From NCBI RefSeq assembly GCF_003171675.1, contig NZ_QFZQ01000002.1:496001-560000 (forward strand): a stretch of DNA of 64,000 nucleotides, read 5' to 3'. The notes under the pieces were generated by a model that was given only the letters and a program-made list of their open reading frames with translations, was not told the origin of the DNA and ran no database searches. Positions within the stretch are counted from its first letter, which is position 1; every line of letters begins with the position of its first letter. Source of the stretch: Reichenbachiella versicolor. Lineage in GTDB: Bacteria > Bacteroidota > Bacteroidia > Cytophagales > Cyclobacteriaceae. The position numbers were made by a program, and so were the translations under genes. This document shows, in pieces, positions 28,610 to 39,700 of this stretch.

Positions 28610-30199
28610 ATGAAGTTAAAAGCTATACTTACTGCTATCATTGGATTGATAGCAATTACAAACTTACAAGCTCAAGACCAGCGGCTATACAGTCAATTTT
28701 TCATGAACCCTTATGTCATTAATCCTGCCTACGTTGGATCAACTGGATACAGTACTTTGTTTGTTGTTCACAGACAGCAATGGCTAGGGTTAGAAGATGC
28801 GCCTTTCAATTCTCATGTAACATACCATACTCCTATAAATAAAACAGTTTCATTTGGAGGAATGGCATACAATAATAGTATAGGACCACTTAATAGTTCT
28901 GGAGCAAAAGCATCTGGAGGCTACTTGATGAAAATCGACAGAAAACAATATGTTCGTTTTGGGTTTTCTGCTGGAGTAGGTTATACTGGATATAATATCG
29001 ACTATACTAATCAACAATCAGAGGTAATCAATGATCCAGCTTTGCAAGACCTATCAGGAACTATGTTTGCTTTAGCAGATGCTGGTGCAGTGTATTTTTA
29101 CGAAAATTTTAGCTTAGGACTAGCTATACCAAATCTTGTTGGTCATGAAACAGTAACAACAGAAGGCTTTAGCGTAAACCTGAAACCTCATGAAAATCTA
29201 ACCTTAAATGGAGGATATAGATACGAAATCAACAAAACTATGGCTATTGAGCCTCATATAATATATAGGTTTTCAATAGTCAATATGCCTCAATACGAAG
29301 CTGCTGTTATGGCTCATTTAGGACATATTGTCTGGGCAGGCCTTAGCTACCGACAAGATTATGGAGGCTCAGTTTTACTTGGCATAAAGGTTAAAGAGAC
29401 TTGGGCACTAGGACTATCATATGAGTATGGTCAAAATGATCTTGACGGTATCTCAACAGGGTCCTTGGAACTGAGTTTTGGGATCAATATTGGTAAAAAG
29501 AAAAAAGCTCAGAAAAGGAACTCGATCTCATTCATTCAAAATTTTGATAAAACAAAAGTTGAACTAGAAAGAGCAGCAGAAAGAAGAAGGCTCGCGGCTG
29601 AAAAGAGAAGAAAAGCAGCACAGGATAAAAATACAACTGAAATTGCTGCTAAACCTACCGAAGAACCTAAGGAGATTGAAAACCAAAACGGAATTCCTGA
29701 AGGAATGGTTGCTTCCAATGATCCTGGAATTATTGCAGAAAAAGTAGATGATACTAAAGCTGTAAAAGATAGAATGAATGATGGCCGCATGGAACTGGGA
29801 GTAACTTATATTCAAATGAAAACTGATAGCAGTTTAATCTCAAAAGTTAAATGGCACGATGCACTTACTGACATGCCCGAAGGTAAAATTAGCCTTCCTG
29901 GAAATACAGTTCGTAAGAAAACAGGAGGAAGACATAGTCTACTAGAGTTACCAGCTGGGCATCATGTAATTGCTGGTGAATTTAAAACGCTAGATGAAGC
30001 TGAAGCTTATTCGGATAAAATATTCAACATGGGATTTCATGGAGCGAACCCTGCACATGCTGAAGGCCTCGAAGGAGATAAAAAATGGGTCGTAGTAGTA
30101 CACAAAGGGGCGACCATGGCACAAGCTGAGGAAGAGCAAGTAAAATGGAGTAAGCGTCAGCAACTAGCCCATGTGTATATATTAAATGTAGTAGACTAA
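28610..30199 (+). CDS. PorP/SprF-family protein fused to a C-terminal SPOR-like domain
   Basis: 529 residues with signal peptide MKLKAILTAIIGLIAITNLQA. Residues about 22-300 are a PorP/SprF barrel (DQRLYSQFFMNPYVINPAYVGSTG ... RQQWLGLEDAPFNSHVTYHTPI ... GTGSLELSFGINIGKK region). A basic coiled linker follows (ERAAERRRLAAEKRRKAA), then about 120 low-complexity acidic residues. The last about 75 residues (HHVIAGEFKTLDEAEAYSDKI...WVVVVHKGATMAQA) have the ordering of a SPOR peptidoglycan-binding domain. PorP/SprF proteins attach to or aid T9SS cargo; the periplasmic tail could anchor the complex to the cell wall. It is probably co-transcribed with the T9SS cargo gene 25 bp downstream. Confidence 0.88.
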   Translation: MKLKAILTAIIGLIAITNLQAQDQRLYSQFFMNPYVINPAYVGSTGYSTLFVVHRQQWLGLEDAPFNSHVTYHTPINKTVSFGGMAYNNSIGPLNSSGAKASGGYLMKIDRKQYVRFGFSAGVGYTGYNIDYTNQQSEVINDPALQDLSGTMFALADAGAVYFYENFSLGLAIPNLVGHETVTTEGFSVNLKPHENLTLNGGYRYEINKTMAIEPHIIYRFSIVNMPQYEAAVMAHLGHIVWAGLSYRQDYGGSVLLGIKVKETWALGLSYEYGQNDLDGISTGSLELSFGINIGKKKKAQKRNSISFIQNFDKTKVELERAAERRRLAAEKRRKAAQDKNTTEIAAKPTEEPKEIENQNGIPEGMVASNDPGIIAEKVDDTKAVKDRMNDGRMELGVTYIQMKTDSSLISKVKWHDALTDMPEGKISLPGNTVRKKTGGRHSLLELPAGHHVIAGEFKTLDEAEAYSDKIFNMGFHGANPAHAEGLEGDKKWVVVVHKGATMAQAEEEQVKWSKRQQLAHVYILNVVD

Positions 30200-30224
30200 T
30201 CTGAAAGATAAATTAAGGACAGAA

Positions 30225-33200
30225 ATGAATACCAAGTCAATCATATACATTGCTATAGCATTACTTCTTTCAGTAGCTGCAGTGGCACAACCTAGAATAA
30301 CTAATATAAACCCAACCTCTGGATCTATTAAAACAGAAATCTCTATACTAGGTAGTGGTTTTACTGGAGCTTCAAGAGTATTTATTGGAGGTATTGAAGC
30401 TGCAGTTACTTTTAACAATTCCAACAGATTAACAGCAACCGTACCCGCAGGAGCTGCATTTGATCATGTTACAGTTTTAGAAAGTGGTCTTCAAGGCATT
30501 TCAAGAGAAAAATTCCTCGTAACATTCGCAGGTAGTTCTAAAACTAGTGTAGACAATAGCGTTTTCAGTAGCGAATTTGATAGTGAAAATTTAGGTTTTC
30601 AAACTCAAGACGTCTGTGCCTGTGATTTTAATAATGATGGAAAAATGGATCTTGCCGCCTCTAATGCAGGTAGTTCTAATCTAAAAGTATTAACCAACTC
30701 TACAGCAGATGCTACGTATGGTTCTGTCTCTTTCAATTCCGCTACAAACCATGCCGGCAGATCTCTTAATTTAGTTTGTTCTGATTTAGACGGAGATGGT
30801 TTTAGTGAAATTATAGCCAATCAAAACGATGGCGATAGAAATGATGTGTATATCTACAAAAACACTTCTGGAACCATCACAGGTACACCAACTATCACAC
30901 TAAACCTTCCCAATGATGATCTAGGAAATTTTCAACTCTCAGGACGACTAGCCATTGGTGATTTAAATCTAGATGGAAAACCTGAAATAGCAGTTGCTGT
31001 TCAAGGTTCGAACCGTATTTATATTTATAAAAACAAATCCACTACTGATATTCTATTCGAAGACGCTACCGAAAATAATGACTTTATTGTACTGTCAGCA
31101 ATAGATGGAAATGAAGGTACCTCTGGATTGAGTGCGGTGGAAATCACTGACATGAACTCTGACGGATTTCCAGATGTAATAGCTAGTAATAGTGGCACAC
31201 AAGGAATTTATACTTTCCAAAATACAGGAGACTTATCTGATATTAATTTAAAAGCAGCCGAATTTCACAACACGATCGCTCAAATAAGGATGTTTAAAAC
31301 TGCCGATATGAACAATGACGGTAAGAAAGATCTTGTGATAAGTAAATCAGGTACAAGTACAACAGATAACTATATTGAAATAAAATCAAATAACAGTAGT
31401 ACCGGTGGAGAGATTTCTTTCGATACAAGTGTTAGAGTCAATGACGTTACGCGTTCTTGGGGACTCGATATTGGAGATTTGGATGGTGACGGAGATCTTG
31501 ATATTGTAATTGGAAGAGAAGATGGTGTAAGAAGACTATCTATCGCTCTAAATACTGACCCTAGTACTCTATCGTTTAGTCATAATGAACTGGAAGTAGA
31601 TGAACTAAATAGCAGAAACATAAAACTTGCAGATTTTGACAAAGACGGTAGAACAGACATTGCTTATGTAACGAATTCTAATGCAGGTGTAAATGGGAAA
31701 ATTGCAATCGTACTCAATCAAAATTGTTACTCTCCTACCACTTCCCCTTCTGGATCAGTTGATCTTTGCTCAGGAGGTAATACTACGCTTGAGGCGCCAC
31801 ACACTAATTTAGGATATACTTGGACAGGTGGTGCAGGAGGAAACACTCAAGCCATTACAATCAATGCTGATGGGAATTATACAGTCACGATCGATGATGA
31901 GTGTGACAACACCTCAGCCGCTGTAGATGTAACTTATATTACAGATGTGATAAATACACCAATTCTCACTACTCCGCCAGCAGCCATATGTGAAGGTACT
32001 GACTTCAATATAGCAGTGACTAACCCTGGTGATTACACATCTGCCACTTACCAATGGATCTTACCTGACGGAACTGTTTCACCTATCACTAGCAATTCAT
32101 TAAGTATTTCAGGTTTCTCACCCGTTAACTCTGGGACATATAAAGTGACAGTAGCTACAGACAAATGCCAGGTGACTACCTCTCAAACCTATCAAGTTTT
32201 TAACACCCCTTTTATAGGTGTTATTAATGATAAATTAGATGTGTTTTGCAATGGAAAAAGTCTTAACCTAAAAACAACTAATTATCCAGGCTATAATTAC
32301 GAATGGTTTTTAAACGGCACACCACAGGGAAACCCTTCAACTTCATATTCTCACGTTCAAACAGATAATTCTAAGAACAAAGTAAAAGTATCTATCACTG
32401 ACGCAGGAAATACTTGCACCTATGAAAGTACAGAAGTAGAATTAACCACAGTGGCACCTCCAGTCTCATCATTTAATACAAACACGTCGAATATATGTGT
32501 AGAAGGAGATGTTATTTTCACCCAAACTTCTACAGGTGGATTCTCAATGATTCACAGGTGGGATTTTGACTATACAGGTACTCCAAACTACACCTCTACA
32601 GGTGAAATCGTAAGTAATCAGTACGATATCGCAAAAGACTATGAGGTAAGGATGATTTCAGAATATGATGGAATCGATGATTGTGATTATGTAATATCAG
32701 GATCTCAAACCATATCAGTAATCCCGAAGCCAGCTGATGGCTCTGCTAATATCATCTCTCAAGCAGAAGGAGGCAGCTTTGTCAAATGTCCCGAAAACAG
32801 TTTAGTTGTAAGCTTAGAAAAGGAATTTGAATCTAGGGTTTGGAATCTAGTTACAAGTAATAACGATACAATACCTCTAGGCTCTAATTCTACGGCAAGT
32901 ATCTCACAAGAAGGTGAAATATATGCCAATATAACTACATCTGAGGGTTGTGAATTCGTATCAGCTAAGGAAACAGTATCGCACTATGATAACGGAGGAG
33001 TAGAAATAGCGAGTTCAAGTAATACGATTCTTGAAGATGCTGATGGTCAGTTTTACATTGATTTAGATGAAGATCAATCTGAAGTAATATTGGAACTACT
33101 GGACGCTTCTGAAGAATTTAAAAGCAATATCGTATGGTCTTCGAAAGACAATAAAGCGACGTTCAATATCAATGATACCATTTCTGATGTAAGAGTAACT

Positions 33201-33566
33201 ACATCTGCTATTGAAACCCAAATAAATGTAGAAGCAATTGACCTCAACAAGTGTATCTCACAGGACAGTTTGATAATCAACAAACCTGAATTACTGGCAA
33301 GTATTGGATTCTCTCCTAATGGAGATGGAATCAATGACTGTTGGAGTATCGCTAACATTTCCAACAACTCTTGCTCCGTAATGATATTTGATCCTAAAGG
33401 ACGTAAAATCAAAGAAATTACATCACAGCCAGATGGGTCAGACTGTCTTTGGGACGGAACTAGTAATACAGGTTTCGACTTGTCGAGTGGGGTGTATTAT
33501 TACTATGTTACTTGCAAAGAGAATAATGATAAGCAATCAGGATCAATACTAATGATACGCGAATAA
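30225..33566 (+). CDS. T9SS type B cargo with IPT and seven FG-GAP repeats
   Basis: 1,113 residues with signal peptide ending AAVAQ. Domain order: IPT/TIG (about 23-105, RITNINPTSGSIKTEISILGSGF). Then seven FG-GAP/VCBS calcium loops (e.g. DFNNDGKMD, DLDGDGFSE, DLNLDGKPE, DMNSDGFPD, DMNNDGKKD, DLDGDGDLD, DFDKDGRTD) forming a likely propeller to about residue 500. Several Cys-containing Ig/PKD-like domains follow (e.g. CSGGNTTLEAPHTNLGYTW; FTQTSTGGFSMIHRWDFDY). The C-terminus is a CHU_C/gliding-motility type B domain (IGFSPNGDGINDCWSI ... GVYYYYVTCKEN). It should be exported by T9SS and stay at the surface as an adhesin-like protein. It shares its plan with the giant neighbour downstream. Confidence 0.88.
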   Translation: MNTKSIIYIAIALLLSVAAVAQPRITNINPTSGSIKTEISILGSGFTGASRVFIGGIEAAVTFNNSNRLTATVPAGAAFDHVTVLESGLQGISREKFLVTFAGSSKTSVDNSVFSSEFDSENLGFQTQDVCACDFNNDGKMDLAASNAGSSNLKVLTNSTADATYGSVSFNSATNHAGRSLNLVCSDLDGDGFSEIIANQNDGDRNDVYIYKNTSGTITGTPTITLNLPNDDLGNFQLSGRLAIGDLNLDGKPEIAVAVQGSNRIYIYKNKSTTDILFEDATENNDFIVLSAIDGNEGTSGLSAVEITDMNSDGFPDVIASNSGTQGIYTFQNTGDLSDINLKAAEFHNTIAQIRMFKTADMNNDGKKDLVISKSGTSTTDNYIEIKSNNSSTGGEISFDTSVRVNDVTRSWGLDIGDLDGDGDLDIVIGREDGVRRLSIALNTDPSTLSFSHNELEVDELNSRNIKLADFDKDGRTDIAYVTNSNAGVNGKIAIVLNQNCYSPTTSPSGSVDLCSGGNTTLEAPHTNLGYTWTGGAGGNTQAITINADGNYTVTIDDECDNTSAAVDVTYITDVINTPILTTPPAAICEGTDFNIAVTNPGDYTSATYQWILPDGTVSPITSNSLSISGFSPVNSGTYKVTVATDKCQVTTSQTYQVFNTPFIGVINDKLDVFCNGKSLNLKTTNYPGYNYEWFLNGTPQGNPSTSYSHVQTDNSKNKVKVSITDAGNTCTYESTEVELTTVAPPVSSFNTNTSNICVEGDVIFTQTSTGGFSMIHRWDFDYTGTPNYTSTGEIVSNQYDIAKDYEVRMISEYDGIDDCDYVISGSQTISVIPKPADGSANIISQAEGGSFVKCPENSLVVSLEKEFESRVWNLVTSNNDTIPLGSNSTASISQEGEIYANITTSEGCEFVSAKETVSHYDNGGVEIASSSNTILEDADGQFYIDLDEDQSEVILELLDASEEFKSNIVWSSKDNKATFNINDTISDVRVTTSAIETQINVEAIDLNKCISQDSLIINKPELLASIGFSPNGDGINDCWSIANISNNSCSVMIFDPKGRKIKEITSQPDGSDCLWDGTSNTGFDLSSGVYYYYVTCKENNDKQSGSILMIRE

Positions 33567-33575
33567 CCTACTCCT

Positions 33576-33608
33576 ATGAGAATTACCTAATTCATAGGCA
33601 ATTCTCAT
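33576..33608 (+). terminator. Possible terminator with two alternative hairpins
   Basis: ATGAGAATT (33576-33584) pairs with AATTCTCAT (33600-33608). Alternatively CCTATGA (33573-33579) pairs with TCATAGG (33592-33598). No good T-tract follows, so this may separate the 1,113-aa gene from the giant adhesin gene only partly. The remaining 190 bp to 33798 should hold the adhesin promoter. Confidence 0.35.
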
Positions 33609-33797
33609 AAATTCATCGAATTTCGCACTTGTTTTTATCATATCTGATATTCAAAAAATCCTTATTATTTATAATTGCTTTGGTGGAAGACTACTTTAAC
33701 CATTAAACTGTCTTAAAGAGTCAATTTTTTAACGCATTTTAAGGTTACAAACTAGTTCTCTGCCGCTAAAACTATAACTCGCATTATACATCGCCCT

Positions 33798-36700
33798 ATG
33801 AAAAGCTATAGAAGGATTTTACTTTTTATTTCGTTTCTACTTTCATCCTACCTATCCATAGCACAAGAAATCTGTGACAATGGTGTTGACGATGATGGAG
33901 ACGGATTGATTGACTGTTACGACCCAGACTGTTCTGGTAATGATGCCTGCTCAGGTTTTTACATTGGTAACCCAGTGATTTGTGGAGAAGAACCGGATGC
34001 ATCTGCTTTCTCTATACAGTTGCAATGGGCCTCTGACAACTACACAGCTTTCAATTCCATCACTCCAGCGGTTGGAGATTTAGATGGTGATGGTATACCT
34101 GAAGTAGTTACTACCAACAGACACGAAAGAAAATTATTTGTTCTTGATGGTGCTACTGGTAATACGAAAGGAGAATATGATCTAAAAGACTACGAACCTT
34201 ATAAATCCGTGGCGATTGGATATGTAAATAAGGATAAGGATGGAAACGCTCTTGATGAATCCGCAGTTTCAATTTTTGTAAAATCTTTTAGCGGAAGAAT
34301 AATTGAACGGTTTATCTATAATGCTGATGACAATAAAATAGAAGAACTTTGGTCAGAATCTTACTCATCAGTTAATCAAATTAATGATATTTCTCTAGCT
34401 GACTTCAATGGCGATGGAGTGGTAGAGCTATTACACGGTAATCAAATAATCAATGCTGAAAACGGTGATGTATTAGTTGATGGAGTTGGAAGTTTTAAGA
34501 CAGAAGTTCCATTTGGAACCATAGCTATAGATCTTTTAGGTGATTCAGATTTAGAAATTCTAGCTGGAGGTGAAGTATATTCTGTTGATATAGCAGCTGG
34601 AACTGCCTCTGTGGTAAGAAGAATAAATGATATATTACCTGCAGATGGTCAATATGGAATTAGATATAGTTCTTGGGGAAGAAATTTTAATTTTTCTTCT
34701 ATAGCTGATTATAACGAAGACGGAAACATAGATGCGATTTTTGCTGGAGGACAATATGTTTTTGGAACATTTACTACCTCTATATTTTTCTGGGATATTG
34801 CCAATAATGAATACAAAGTATTTAATACACCTGAAAACCATGTACATGGAGCCGGACGAATCAATATTGCTGACATTGATGGAGATGGTTTATTAGAATG
34901 TACATTCGTTTCTAAACAAAGACTTTATGCAATTGATGATTATAAAAATGTAAGTGGTAATAATTTACAATTAATATCTGGATGGAATGGAGGTAAAGGC
35001 TATAAGGATATCCAAGAAGGCTCTTCAGGTTTTACAGGCTGTACAGTATTTGATTTCAATGGAGATAAAGCAGCTGAAATTGTATATCGTGGTGAGAGAT
35101 ATGTTCATATAATTGATGGAAAAACTGGCAACTCCCTCAACACTATCGCCTGTACATCAAGAACGTATGATGATTATCCAGTCGTAGCGGATGTCGATGG
35201 AGACGGTGCTACAGAAATTTGTGTTTCATGTTCTTTTGACAATAACACTCCATTTTCACCTTATAGTAATGGTAAATATGGTCATATCAGAGTTTTTGAA
35301 GCTGGTGGTGGAGAAGTATGGCAACCATCGAGGACAGTATGGAATCAGCACGCCTATTTCAATGTCAACATCAATGATGACTTGAGTATACCCAAAATTC
35401 AACAAAATATCACAGCAGAATATAATGGCTGTAACGATGAAGGAGTAACACCTTTAAATGCATTCCTTAACCAAGCACCATTCTTAGACCAAGATGGATG
35501 TCTTTCATTTGCCTCCCCTAACCTAGAACTTGTTTCTATAACAGATGTTGGAAATGCACAATGCCCAGAAGGTAGCTTCAATGTTACTGTGAATATTCAG
35601 AATGTTGGAGATATGAATCTAACAGGTTTATTACCAATAACATTTTACAATGGTTCACCATTCGAATCTGGATCTCAACCTTTAAATACAGTCGTAACGA
35701 CACTTACTAATTTTGATGTTGGTGAATCCTTATCAATAGTTTGTGAAGTAATAGGTGAAGGAGGAGATTATGATCTTTATGTATCCCTTAATGATGCTGG
35801 TGGAATTACTCCTCCAATTTCATCTGAAGAGAGTATAAACAGACAGCTTCCAGAATGTTTATTTTCTGAAAATATTGATTTTACCAATGTAACAGCTGAT
35901 CCATTCGAAATTGTTGTAGATATCAACAGTGATGATGAAAGGTGTGAAAATACTTTTCCTGCTAACGGTGATGCTAATGCTTATTTTTTAGGAACTATTT
36001 CAGCCACGAGTGAAGTAATATGGTCTGAAAACTTTGAAGACTTAGCTGATGGAACTGAAGAAGATACTGGAGTTACAGCTTGGTCATTCACTACTGCTCC
36101 TTCCAAAGCAGATAATCTTGAAGTTTCATTTACGGGAGCCAATAACGAATTATGGTTTAACGATGTGGATGGTGTAGCAGTTTGGGAGAGTGAAGTTATT
36201 GATATCTCAACAGCTGAAGAAATTCAACTTTCAATATCTTTAAGATCATCAGCTAGGTATAATGACAATGGTGATGAGAAAATAGAAGCTTATTACAGGG
36301 TAGACAGCGATCCAGAGCAAAGATGGGCGTCTGAAAAGTTTGATTTTGGTTCGACAACCGCATCTGCAACTGGCATAACTGGGAGTAGTTTAGTAATAAT
36401 TATAAAAGCCAACAACAATGATAATAGAGAGTTCTATTACGCTGATGATATAGTAGTTACTAAAATAACAAATAAGATTAGCGGAGAGATCACTGCTGGA
36501 TTTGACTTCAACTGGTTCCAAAACAATAACTTCAACGATACTTTAAGAAAAGGAAATAGATTTGCGGACTTACCTGCTGGCACGTATCAAGTTGTTGCTT
36601 CTTCTCAAGACAATTCGTGTATTTCCGAAATAGAAGAAATTATTATTGAAGAAGTAGAAGAAGATTTTGAAATTGAAATCGATGTAATTAATCAGCTAAC

Positions 36701-39700
36701 CGATTGTTCGTCTCCTAATGGTGAGTTACATGCCTTCGTCGTTAAAAATGGTGTACGAACCCAAACAGGATATGATTTCACTTGGTATCTGGGATCTACT
36801 CAAGTAAGCTCCATTGCTGTAGGACCTGAAGTCGAAAACCTTGCTCAAGGTGAATATAATGTAGCTGCCATTAGTGAAACGTCTGGTTGTGAAAAATTCA
36901 AAGTTGGCAATGTAACCACAGCAATTAGTGTACCTGTTGCCTCACTCGTAAACGTAGTACACATTACCGACTGTACTGATCCAAATTCTGGAAGTATTCA
37001 AGTTGAAGGAGATGAAGCTAATAGTAAATATTTCTTTAACTGGTATCATGGAACTGAAGTGAAGCCAACTCCAGATTGGTTTGCTTCTGGCAACGCTGGG
37101 GCTGGTGATTCTGGAGAAACTTACAAAAATTTAGAAGCTGGTTTTTATACTGTTCGTTTAGAACATAAAAACACAGGTTGTTTATCTGATCCATTAGTTG
37201 TCGAAGTTTTAGATAATTCAGGTGCACCAGAAATCAATGTTGATATCGTAAATAATCAATCTTGTAATGATGTTGGTAGTGGCAGTGCTACAGCCGAAAT
37301 AGCAGGAGCAAGTATTAATGATTATAGTTTTTCATTTTACAATGGATTCAATACTCTATCAACTAATCTCATAAGCACCACTAGCGGTACCAGTGGAGAA
37401 ACTGCTTTATTACTTACTGGAGGGGATTATACTGTAGTCGCGACAGAAAACACTACTAATTGTACATCAAGGAAATTCTTTACAATAACGGATAATTTAT
37501 CATACCCAAGCCTACCTGCATCACCTCTTGATAACATAGTTATAACTAATGTTACTACTTGTGATGGAGTAGCAGCAGGTCAAGGGTCTATTGATGCTTC
37601 TGGATTGCCATTAGCTTCAGTAAACACAAGCGAATTTGAAACTATTGTAAATGGTAGTTTTGAAGTCCCTGTAATTACAACCGTCCCAGGTTGTACAGGA
37701 TGTCCTGGATGGACCTATTTGGATCAGTCTCTCGCACTAGGTTGGTCGACCACAAATCCTTCAGGAAATCTCGAATACTGGGCTTCTGGTAATGGTGGAG
37801 TTCCAGCTGTAGAAGGAAATCAATTTGCTGAAATTAATTCAGATGGTTTTGGTGCGTTCTATTTCGATATTACCACAAAGCCTGAGGTACGAATGGTTTG
37901 GTCATTCTCTCATAGAGGAAGAGCTGGTACTGATAGAATAGCATTAAGAATTGATGAGCCTTCTGCTTCGAGCCCTATAGTCATCACAGAAGAATCTACA
38001 GGAAATTCTGATTGGGCTGAATATTCCGGTACATATACTATTCCTGATGGACAAACAGCAACAAGATTCTCTTTCGAAGCTATAAGTGCTGCTGGTAGTA
38101 GTACTATAGGAAACTTCCTTGATAACATTGTTTTTGAAGTAGCTCCTTATTATTACCAATTATATTCTGGTAATAATACAACTGGCACATTAGTTGGTGA
38201 AAACACAACTGGTACTTTCAATGGTCTAGACGCAGGGACATATACGCTTTCTATTGTTAATAACGTTACAGGTTGTCCTACAGATGATTTAGTATTAGTC
38301 ATACAAACTGCTGAAGAGGCGCCTATCATCGTAAGACAAACAAAGACTAGTGATAGCTTCTGTGAAAATGGTGATGGTACTCAAAGAATTACGTTCTCTA
38401 CTGATACTAACGTAGGTGAACCTGTTGCAGGATATGATGTGGCATTATACGCTGGAACTACAGCTACTGGGACTCCAATAGAAACAGTTTCAGGTAATTC
38501 AGGAGATTACACTTTTGCTAACCTAGCGGATGGTGACTATACTGCGTTAGTAACTAATAATGATAATTCTTGTTCTAACACTACTCAATTCACAATTCTA
38601 GATATTTCTGATCCAAGATCTCTGGGTTCTCCTACTACATCTCCCCAATCAAACTGTACTGGCACTCCTAATGGATTTGCTGCAATTAGTGTTTTCGGAG
38701 GTGGAAATGAAGATTTTCTATGGACATGGCTAGACGCCAGTGACACTCCTATACCTGGCAAAATAGCTGTAGACTTTGATATTGATGGCACAGCAAATAA
38801 TTTAACTGATGTTGCAGCAGGTACTTATAAAGTTTTTGTCAAAGAAAAGACTACTGGTTGTATCTCTCCAATTGAGACAGTTGTCATTCCATTTGAAAAA
38901 GAATCTGTAGATATTAATCTATCTGAGTTAGCATCCAACACTTCTTGTAATATTGGTAATGGTGAACTTGGTGCTTCAGTAGGCGCATTAGCTGAAGTAG
39001 ACGATTATATTTTCGAATGGTATGTAGGTACTGATACTGAATTACCTGCTGTTCCATTAGCCGTAGGCGATGACGCTGGCAACAATTCTAATGTAGGTTT
39101 CAGAGGAACGAATAATAGTGAGATCTTTGGTTTAACACAAGGTACTTATAGTTTAAAGGTGACTAGTAATGCTAGCGGATGTAGCAACACTTCTTCTATC
39201 ACACTTTCTTCAACTCCTATTCTTCCCGTAATAAATGAAGGTGCTGGAGATGTAACTGTGACTGGCGTAACATCATGTGGAGGATCAAATGGTACTATTA
39301 CCTTAAACAACATTGAAACGGGTGGTGCCTTTACTTCAACTTCTGATTATACCTATACATGGTATGAGGGCGCATCTAATACTGGTGTTGTTTTATCTGA
39401 AACCTCTAATAGTATTTCTGGACTTGCTTCGGGAGATTATTCTGTTGAAGCTACAAACAAAGTTACACTTTGTACTTCTGCATTTATTACTGTCAATGTA
39501 GGTGAAGTAAGCCCTAACTACACTATTACACCTACTAACAAAGTAGATCAAACTGTTTGTGATCTAACCTCTTTTGATCCTACAGGAGGAATTACACTAG
39601 ACATTGCTTCTGATGCAGCCACTCAAACTGCTGGGTTCTCTTTTAAACTTTTTAATGGTCACAGTACTGCAGACATTGATGAAATAGACCCTGCATCTAC

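Noticed and set aside
28610-30199. Two minus-strand ORFs around 29536-29815 overlapping the PorP/SprF-SPOR gene
   Set aside because: They lie over the Ala/Glu/Lys-rich linker, whose antisense is naturally open and Ser/Phe-rich; they have no signal of coding.
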